Positions 1 to 64,000 of a stretch of DNA of 64,000 nt are shown one piece after another (positions within the stretch are counted from its first letter, which is position 1; each line of letters opens with the position of its first letter). Under the pieces are notes generated by a model. It was not told where the DNA came from. It worked only from the letters and a program-made list of their open reading frames with translations, and did not search any database. Both the position numbers and the translations under genes were made by a program. The DNA comes from Imbricaverruca yamaguchii (taxonomy: Eukaryota; Arthropoda; Thecostraca; Neoverrucidae), in the NCBI GenBank assembly GCA_034440575.1, contig JAOTOL010001499.1, positions 202,501 to 266,500 on the forward strand, in the 5' to 3' direction.

Positions 1-660
1 AGTGTAGTGAGCTGATGCTACTTCTGGTAAGCTGATCGATCTGTGATTTTCAACACAACTGATGGGCGCTAAATGACCAACCATGGTCGATGCGCCCTAA
101 AACCACAATCACACACATCAACATAACTGACGAGTGTTTGGTGCTTATCTCGTGTTTGTATGCTGTGTGAGCCACCCTGAACTTGCGTTTTTATCGCGAT
201 TTTTTCTTCATATTTTTTCGGTCAAACCGGACTGTAGTTTATCGACCAACTTCGGAAAGTTTCTGATAGTTTCATTAACGCTGGGTCGCTGAAATGAAGA
301 TAAAATGGGCGCCGCATCGAAAGTAAAAAGAGGAGCTGAAGAAATACCGACCAGGCGGCACAGTTTGTGTATCGGAGCTGAGATGCAATCCAATATGCGA
401 GCCTGCCCATCCGACCTGATGATTGGCCTCAACTCGGTCACCTGGTCACTCAACAGCAGAACTGTGGTACCGGATGCAGTGGCCGGCCCCCGTACGGTCA
501 GTACAGTGACACGTGGTCCAGATGCCCGAGCAGCCGATGTCCAACTGGCCGCTGCTATCCAGGCCGATGAGCTCACCTGGGACTCACAACGACTATCGCG
601 CAGCTAATATTTTATGACCGAGTCGATATTATTTTATATATCTATATGTATATATACATT
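1..660. other. presumed fry intron, no feature recognised apart from the SINE tail
   Basis: Apart from the SINE tail at 64-112 I see no supported gene. Open frames on both strands at 208-607 have no recognisable motifs. As the first visible fry exon starts mid-gene, this is probably intron, although a missed fry exon cannot be excluded. Confidence 0.4.
64..112 (+). mobile_element. SINE 3' tail fragment (type D)
   Basis: GGGCGCTAAATGACCAACCA, then TGGTCGATGCGCCCTAAAAC and CACAATCACACACA. It matches the tails at 33070 and 45782 (GCATGACCACTGCAGTCGAT, GCGCCCTAAAACCC). Only the 3' end is recognisable. Confidence 0.6.
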
Positions 661-669
661 TATATACTT

Positions 670-675
<6 letters not shown>

Positions 676-731
<56 letters not shown>
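676..731. repeat. (AT)n microsatellite
   Basis: A nearly pure AT dinucleotide run follows a TATATAC-rich stretch. It can extrude as a cruciform. Confidence 0.95.
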
Positions 732-737
<6 letters not shown>

Positions 738-998
738 TATTGGATGGTCACAGCGCTCTTCATCGCCACGGGTGTTGAGTTGCGCTCAGCGCGGCGGAGC
801 GGAAGTTGACATTGTGCCGGCGGTGACCTGGCTGGTTGACACTGTCTGGGGGAGAGGCCCGCCGCGGAGACGGTGGCACCGCCTGGGTCGGTCGGACGCG
901 GCCGATCCCACGGTGACGTCGGCCGCACGACCGGTCGGATGCGCCAGCCTCTCGTCTGTGAGGCTCAGGACTGTGTGTATGCCATGGATGGCGTGGCG

Positions 999-1214
999 TC
1001 CACATGTACGGTCCACATGTCCACATGTACGGTCCACATGTCCACATGTACGGTCCACATGTCCACATGTACGGTCCACATGTCCACATGTACGGTCCAC
1101 ATGTCCACATGTACGGTCCACATGTCCACATGTACGGTCCACATGTCCACATGAACGGTCCACATGTACGGTCCACATGTCCACATGTACGGTCCACATG
1201 TCCACATGTACGGC
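999..1214. repeat. 21-bp minisatellite, about ten copies
   Basis: The unit is built from TCCACATGTACGG and TCCACATG; each copy holds two ACATGT palindromes. Because 21 is a multiple of three, ORFs run through on both strands; these are artefacts. Confidence 0.93.
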
Positions 1215-1221
1215 GCGCGGA

Positions 1222-1430
1222 CGTGGCTGAGTCCAATTGTCCTGCTGCCTGACCCCGGGCGTGGCTGGCTGCCTCCAGTTGTCCTGCTGCCTAACCCCGG
1301 GCGTGGCTGGCTGCCTCCAGTTGTCCTGCTTCCTAACCCCGGGCGTGGCTGGCTGCCTTCAGTTGTCCTGCTGCCTGACCCCGGGCGTGGCTGGCTGCCT
1401 CCAGTTGTCCTGCTGCCTGACCCCGGGCGG
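1222..1430. repeat. 42-bp minisatellite, about five copies
   Basis: The unit contains GTGGCTGGCTGCCTCCAGTT and GTCCTGCTGCCTGACCCCGG. It directly abuts the 21-bp array. No exon junction was identified in the unit. Confidence 0.92.
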
Positions 1431-3077
1431 CGCCGTCTCCGCCGAGTCGGACGCTGCGTGACGAGACACGGCCGGCGAAAGCCCGCTGCTGGCTGAATTT
1501 CACTGCAGGAAAATATGTGTTGCTGTTGTTGTTGCTAGTGTGGTTGATGGGCCGGGCGTATAAGGCGCCTTGTGCCCGTCCCGCTGCCTGAAGCCGTCGC
1601 TGAGTACCGTGGCGCTACGCCCTGTGAGGTTCAGCGAAACCCACTGACTTTGTAGCAAGCGCCCGATCATATCCCGACACGGCTGCTATGTGTTGCACCT
1701 CCCGTTTCCCTCCACGTACACGATTGGTCACGTCGAGCTGGCCGGTCCCGGAGTTCTGTTGTGAGTTTATCATTGTCTGCTACTTCTAGCTACCACCCGC
1801 CACTATTCCCAAGCGAGTCATATCCATTGCCTTGTGAACGGCGACCTAAAGTAAAGTGGGTTCTTGGATATGCTGGAAAAATAGCATAAGTTCCGAGTGA
1901 ATAGACGACTAACTTTAGCTGTCAGCAACAGACAGTGCACCAAGTTCAAAATATTGGTGCAAAGTTATAGGACGAGATGTAGTTCGTAATAGCGGAATTA
2001 TTAGAAATGCCGTCGTTAATTAGCGTCCCTGGCATGCAATTTTATTGTGAATTGTAGCTAGCAGAAGTCTGAATCCAATTGATTCGGTTCTTCATCACCA
2101 GTTACTCCGTGTAAGGCGGTATTTGTGATGCTTCATTAAAAAACGAAGAAATACACTTTCGCGAACGACAAGCTGTTGCATGTTGCATGTGGTATTTGGT
2201 CTGGGTGAGAAGGTACGGGATGGTGAATATTATGCAGTATGGATTGTTTATGTCCGATTTTTACGCTTACAAAAAATGGCTGCGGTAGAGCTTAAGGGAA
2301 GTGTGACGAATTGTTGATGTTACATGAACTTGGTCCGTGTTTGTATGGTATTGTAGCGAGCCTGGGGCAGCATGGCTACACCATAAGGACAAAGAAGTTC
2401 TAAGTCTTTGGATAAATGAGCCAGGACCAATATGTGTATAAACGGCATACCAATTGCATGATACGCGCAAAATAGCCAAAGCAGCTAACGCGCAAATAAT
2501 TTCAACGAAACACAATTGCATCTCGCAATGCGATGCGTGCAAAATGGGCACTGGTGCGGTGTTGTGTATTTCGGAGCATCAAGAACCAATCATCACCAAG
2601 GGAATATCGAGCGATCGCAGTCGCCAATTCGATGTTCGTTCAACGTATTTCTCTATGATGATCCTCATCCGCATGCTCAACCGCCTGATGTTTGTCGAGC
2701 GAGGCACCGATACTGGTGACACGCCCGAGCCTGCAGCGTCTTGTCCTTACTCGGACCCAATTCCGAACCGCATAGCCTTGCCGCATACCATCACATATGC
2801 TATCTCCATTCCTTGTATCTACTAAACTCCACAAACACGAACATGACCACAGTGTTTGTGGGCGTGCCTGCAATATATGCCGGTGTGGGAAACCGGACTG
2901 GGAGAGAAGGAGGCCAAGAGTGTTTGTGACCGTGAATGAAGTAGTGAATTTGACAGCGAGAGACACAGAGGAACTGGCAGAGGAAAAGCGAAAGAAAGAT
3001 AGACGAATGGTACAGGATCATTCGGCAATGTTTCGACAGGTACGCGGCTATGTGACTGATGTGGGGTGTCCCGACAG
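1431..3077. other. fry intron, no feature recognised
   Basis: Unique sequence without supported genes. An open stretch near 2930-3040 (with ELAEEKRKKDRR) looks protein-like but its phase and spacing do not fit exon a. Confidence 0.5.
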
Positions 3078-59591
<56,514 letters not shown>

Positions 59592-59594
<3 letters not shown>

Positions 59595-60055
59595 GTCACC
59601 TGTACAGCCGGTCCGTCTCCATCTGAGGATGGGAGTCACCTGCACAGCCGGTCCGTCCCCATCTGAGGATGGGAGCCACCTGTACAGCCGGTCCACCTGG
59701 GGATGGGAGCCACCTGCACACTGCTGGCTCACCTGAGGATGGGAGCCACCTGCACACTGCTGGTTTACCTGGGGATGGGAGCCACCTGCACACTGCTTGC
59801 TTACCTGAGGGTGGGAGCCACCTGCACACTACAGACTCACCTGAGGATGGGAGCCACCTACGCGACTGGTACAGCTGAGGATGGGAGCCACCTGCACACT
59901 GCTGGTTTACCTGAGGATGGGAGCCACCTGCACACTGCTTGCTTACCTGAGGATGGGAGCCACCTGCGCGACTGGTACAGCTGAGGATGGGAGCCACCTG
60001 CGCGACTGGTACAGCTGAGGATGGGAGCCACCTGCGCGACTGGTACAGCTGAGAG
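59592..60055. repeat. minisatellite in the fry 3' UTR (~36 bp, about thirteen copies)
   Basis: It starts at the stop codon (TGAGTCACCTGTACAGCCGG) and continues as GAGGATGGGAGCCACCTGCA with CACTGCTGGTTTACCT or CGACTGGTACAGCT. It lies in the presumed 3' UTR. Confidence 0.94.
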
Positions 60056-60146
60056 CGTGGTGCGTGATGGCACCACAGCTCCATGGCGCCGGGTCGGGTC
60101 GTGTGGCGCTCGTCCCTGGGACCGGGTCGTGTCGGCAGATGATGCT

Positions 60147-60180
60147 GTCTATACGACACGACACGACACGACACGACCTT
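60147..60180. repeat. (ACACG)n microsatellite
   Basis: About six CGACA pentamers. Confidence 0.9.
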
Positions 60181-60289
60181 GGCCATTGTGTGTGCTCCGG
60201 TCAGTCTGTGTTGTGTGGCAGCTTGTCAGGACACCACGCAGTCTGTGGGGTTCACCGCTACTGCGCCCTGCTCTTGCGCCGCCCGCGCC

Positions 60290-60520
60290 GCGTGGGCCCG
60301 CTGGGCGCCACGTGAGCCCGCTGGGCGCCACGTGGGCCCACTGGGCACCACGTGAGCCCGCTGGGCGCCACGTGAGCCCGCTGGGCGCCACGTGAGCCCG
60401 CTGGGCGCCACGTGAGCCCGCTGAGCGCCACGTGGGCCCGCTGGGCGCCACGTAGGCCCGCTGGGCGCCAAGTGGGCCCGCTGGGCGCCAAGTGGGCCCG
60501 CTGGGCGCTCGTGGGCCCGC
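60290..60520. repeat. 20-bp GCCCGCTGGGCGCCACGTGA repeat (about eleven copies)
   Basis: Each unit has GGCGCC and most have CACGTG. ORFs through it are artefacts. Confidence 0.95.
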
Positions 60521-61522
60521 CGTGAGTCCGCGTGTGGCACGTGAATTCGCTGAGAGTCGTGTGCTGAGAGTCGCTGTCTGCTGCAGTGCGTGCTAGCCAT
60601 CGCAGCCGGACCACCTGGACTGGCCTTCGCTTCCGAATATTTATGATTATGATTTCATTTTACGCAACTTGTTCCTACGTATTGCAACGAGCTTGGCCGC
60701 GCAGTTCCGCTGCGCCCTTCGATTGTGTCGCTACGGGAGTGCTCTGTTGGAGGAACGGGTGTACTGCGCCATCTTGCTATCGCACAATGCTGTATGCAAT
60801 GCTATTGCTCATGTACCGAAGCGAGAGCGCGTTTGACGCGTTTGTAATCGTTTGGAGTCGTGTGGTTGTGAAACACGTGTCGAATACATCAGTAACCAAG
60901 ACAAGGCTCGTGTGTGTACCGTACCTACGTTGTGGTCGGGTGAAATATAATTCGCCATTGCTGACAATGAGTGGCAACCAACAACTCATACTAATTTGAG
61001 ACATCCAACTGCCGAGACCACTGTCGCTTCAAGTGTTGGTGGTCCAATTACTTGTGTGTGAGCATCTCTTAACTCTGATGAGGTAACCGTACTAACTGGC
61101 ACAAGGAAGTGGCAACGGCGGCTCTTCACCAGTTGAGACATCGACGCTCCCACGGTAGGAATGATCCTGATCAGGCAGTGAGACCGATCCTACCTTGGGC
61201 GCAACACTGATGCTCCCTGGGTGTGACAGCTGCACTCCATGGTATGTATGTACAGTCCCTTTCCAGAGTGTGCAATTCACCAATTAATAACCTTGGCAAT
61301 GGGAGCTGGTCGGTTGAAGCGAAACTCGTTATGCGGGTCTACCAGCGTAGTTTCTGCTTAGACCATTGGCCTCTACACATAACTAGACGGACAACTCGAC
61401 TTTTCAGAACGGTCTCCACTGCGGCGCCGCATATTAGCAAAACGGCCGCGCTGGTAGGCGCTACGCACGGTCTTGCGGATGCAAAGCGGTGATGCCGGGG
61501 CGTTCTAGGTGGTGAAAATTAC

Positions 61523-61523
<1 letters not shown>

Positions 61524-61563
<40 letters not shown>

Positions 61564-61565
61564 TA
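61524..61565. repeat. (TA)n microsatellite
   Basis: A near-pure TA run with ATATAC ends. Confidence 0.93.
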
Positions 61566-62277
61566 CTTCTATGTATTTGTATACAACGAAATACCACAAT
61601 CTATTCCCCATTAAGACTCCGACTTCCCGCGTCCCTGACGTTCATCCCCTTGCAGAGACATACGTGTGAATGATACATTTCAGACAGATACAGGGACATG
61701 TGTCCGCCTCGTGGCAAGATGGCACCCATCCTACCAGGAAAAAGTGGCCTTACAGTGAGGCTCGAACAGGGCTTCCTCTAACATGTTAGCTAGGTTGGAT
61801 GCGTCCCACCTAGTGCCGTGAAATCTCTTCTAGTGGAGCGAGAAATCTTACCTAGTCACAGAGAGATTCAGTGAGGAATGTAACCGAAATAGCCGTCTGG
61901 TTCTGGCAGCTGAAGTGATTTATTTGGAACGATGCATTTTATCAAGAATAAAAAAAATGGTAGTAAGCTAACAACACTTACACTGAGGTCAAAGCAACGA
62001 CGAAGTGTCAAATGAGAAATGTTTCTGCATAAATGTATGCTACAAAGCCAGCAGTTTTGTGTATTAACGGTGGTACCATTGAAGCATAACCAGGACATGT
62101 AACATCAAAATGTTCCACCCAGTAATAGGTAGACAGGAGTGCCTGTCATGCCTGCGTCACTTCAGTACGCTACGCTTTCGGTGAGGATGAATGCTGAGGC
62201 GGTAAAACACATTGGATCACACCGCTGGCGGTTCAGTTTTTACTGGGCAGAATTCGCCACTGTATCTCAGTCTAAAT

Positions 62278-62423
62278 GTTCTCTGGAGGTACCCTGAGGT
62301 TACCGGTCGTGTGAGTAATGTATCACGGGTTTCTATGACTGACTATAGTTAGGCGTCTGGAGGTACCCTGAGGTCACCGGCCGTGTGAGTAGTGTGTCGC
62401 GGGTTTCTATGACTGACTATAGA
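62278..62423. repeat. ~75-bp tandem duplication
   Basis: CTGGAGGTACCCTGAGGTTA through GGGTTTCTATGACTGACTAT occurs twice with about seven differences. Confidence 0.92.
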
Positions 62424-62970
62424 CTGGTGAGATTAGTTGTATAGTGAAGAATAGCTAGCGGGATGAAATTCTGCACTGGAGTTGATATGTAGTAACACCA
62501 TCTACTAACTAAAGAATACGCAACGAAGAAGACGATACGAAGTAGCTTGAAAAGAACAGCGCTTCATGAACATAAATAACTCAACGGGAAGAGAAACGGA
62601 TGGTTTCAATGTCAACATCCAAGATTAATGCAAAATCAAGTTGGGTGCATGTCGTGCAAACGCAACGTGTTGCTCACCCCCGCTCAGCCTCGACTCCCAG
62701 CTCTGTTGACCCGACGGCGTACAGACCTTGCGTACCCCGTGTGTGCCTAAGGCGACCTGGAATGTCACTGCCCAGTCCTTTCTTGGCGCACCCCGTGGAG
62801 GGTCTAGGGCGACCAGGAAGGTCATCTGCCATCCAGTTTCCGTGAATACCTGCACGATGTGTGCACTATGGCCGGCGTGGTGGGCACGCCTCCTGGGTGC
62901 ACGGGTTTGCACACGGGATGATCGGCGGTGGATCAGTGGCTGCTGATCAGCCGACAGGGCGGAGGCCGGA

Positions 62971-62976
62971 TATATA
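62971..62976 (+). promoter_or_regulatory. TATA box of the secreted-protein gene
   Basis: GGCCGGATATATAGTCTGCC has a TATATA core 95 nt upstream of the ATG at 63071, leaving room for a start site near 63000 and a short 5' UTR. This is a typical arthropod arrangement for a small secreted protein. Confidence 0.55.
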
Positions 62977-63070
62977 GTCTGCCGGCCGGCTGGTGTCTGC
63001 CATTCTGCCGCCCCTCCCTGCAGCCGCTCCTGCCGGCCCCGCCAACCACCGTCCGCACCTGTCGCTCAAC

Positions 63071-63161
63071 ATGCTGAAGCACCTGCTGGTCCTGCTGCTG
63101 GTCGGTGTGCAGCTGAGCTGGGCGCAGTACCCAAAGTACAGCAAGTTCCCGGTTGGCAGGG
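63071..63161 (+). CDS. first coding exon of a small secreted protein (continues beyond window)
   Basis: The ATG follows CGCTCAAC and opens MLKHLLVLLLVGVQLSWAQ, a textbook signal peptide with probable cleavage after SWA. The mature start is QYPKYSKFPVGR. The exon ends at GGCAGG G|GTGAGT with one nucleotide of the next codon. A first exon carrying just the signal peptide and a few residues is typical of arthropod cuticle, peptide or venom-like secreted genes. The mature family cannot be told from twelve residues. Confidence 0.65.
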
Positions 63162-64000
63162 GTGAGTAAAAAACTCGACTGCCGTCTCACTTTTGTAGCT
63201 CGGTTATGTGATCAGCCACGATTGGAAGGCATCACACTAGTTCGGTGGAGTAATCGTAAGCTCAACTACAATTATTTTATCACCGGATATGTACCTTGAA
63301 TGCTAAGCCACCAATCTCCTTCCTATATGAAAATGAACTGAACACAAGAGTGTTCACGTGTGTGAGCACTACGGGTAGTTGAGTGGGTAAGGTTTTCAGC
63401 AGTATTGTATTCGCGGTGAGTGTGAGCGCTACTGATGGTTAAGTGGTAGTCAGTTCAACTTGACGTAAGATGATCGGGATAACGAGGATAACGTAGCGTG
63501 GTCGGTATCAGGATAGCATCGGATAACCGGGATAATTGTTTCTGTTCTGGCCGGATAACTTATTTGCTTCTTTCCCGTGAAGAAGATATAACACCGAAAC
63601 TTTCGGCATTGATGATATGAAAATGTTCTAATCTTATTACAGCTAAAGGTCATCCAAGGACACCGGTGACGTTTTAGTTACAGTTTACATCGGATCAGAT
63701 TGCATATAATCCGGCACCATGATTATTTAATTTATACGATGCATGAAGTGTACCACGCTGTATATCATCTTACTTCACTGCCTTATTTATTGCCGTTATT
63801 ACACTGGGTTGCAAAACGCAGCAAAGGAAATTCCAACTTTCACGAAGCATTTCAAAATGCTTCCAAACTTAATGAGATACACTGCTTGGCGCTTATCACG
63901 GTTTGGCAAGGAATGCGTTTTGTTGGTTAACCCGTCCCGTCTCGGGGGAGGGTCTTCAACCGCCCCCTCAGGTTTTTCGCGGATAGCGGACGAACGGCGC
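63162..64000. other. first intron of the secreted-protein gene, no feature recognised
   Basis: AT-rich sequence with a loose duplication (GTGTGAGC..TA.GGGTAGTTGAGTGG) at 63360-63450. No second exon could be identified before the window ends. Confidence 0.5.

Larger units (their letters stand above)
60521..62970. other. intergenic sequence downstream of fry
   Basis: A (TA)n tract lies at 61524-61560. An AATAAA at about 61947 is the first canonical poly(A) signal after the fry stop, but it is 2.3 kb away and AT context makes it uncertain. A ~75-bp tandem duplication lies at 62278-62423. No gene is supported. Confidence 0.5.

Noticed and set aside
208..607. Opposed 100-122 codon ORFs at the window start
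   Set aside because: No motifs, and neither frame connects by phase or homology to fry.
2930..3040. Fry exon encoding TARDTEELAEEKRKKDRR
   Set aside because: It ends at CAG|GTACGC only 37 nt before exon a, too short for an intron, its phase does not match, and the frame running on gives a non-furry sequence.

Overview
The window is eukaryotic nuclear DNA, almost certainly from an arthropod. A crustacean, perhaps a barnacle, is my guess from general character only; I cannot fix the taxon. The evidence is one large intron-rich gene with GT-AG junctions, GC-rich third codon positions, tRNA-derived SINEs and an extreme load of microsatellites and minisatellites. There are no bacterial operons, no CRISPR array and no rRNA.

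The main content, about 3.1 to 59.6 kb on the + strand, is the C-terminal part of a furry (fry) homolog. Furry is the very large HEAT/ARM-like scaffold that binds and activates NDR/LATS (Tricornered) kinases in cell and neurite morphogenesis. I can define 21 exons, 3,608 nt in all. Their phases agree at every join: the chain starts with a 2-nt split codon, runs open for 1,202 codons and ends in TGA at 59592-59594. The 5' part of the gene lies upstream of the window. One further small exon may be hidden in the array at 53.3-54.1 kb.

The introns are largely minisatellites. The striking feature is where these sit. At 13 of the exons the tandem unit begins inside the exon, crosses the exon-intron junction and copies that junction many times. 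Ten arrays copy a 5' splice site (exon ends 3227, 5395, 6445, 20078, 37033, 41110, 43134, 47179, 51602, 55987). Three copy a 3' splice site (exon starts 10088, 31173, 59437). The gene thus carries well over a hundred decoy splice sites next to its real ones. Other arrays (13.8-15.1, 17-18, 26.3-27.3, 34.7-36.3 kb) are purely intronic. They generate long spurious ORFs on both strands.

Interspersed elements are tRNA-headed SINEs of at least three head types (12.4, 12.8, 19.0, 29.1, 39.7 kb; and 8.7 and 14.3 kb), several short pieces of a related 3' tail, and a decayed piggyBac-like transposase at about 21.3-22.2 kb. A possible CCAAT-box promoter with a short first exon lies in a fry intron at 27.7 kb.

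Downstream of fry, from 59.6 to 64 kb, there is a minisatellite-rich 3' flank. It is followed by a TATA box and the first coding exon of a small secreted protein (63071-63161) that continues beyond the window.
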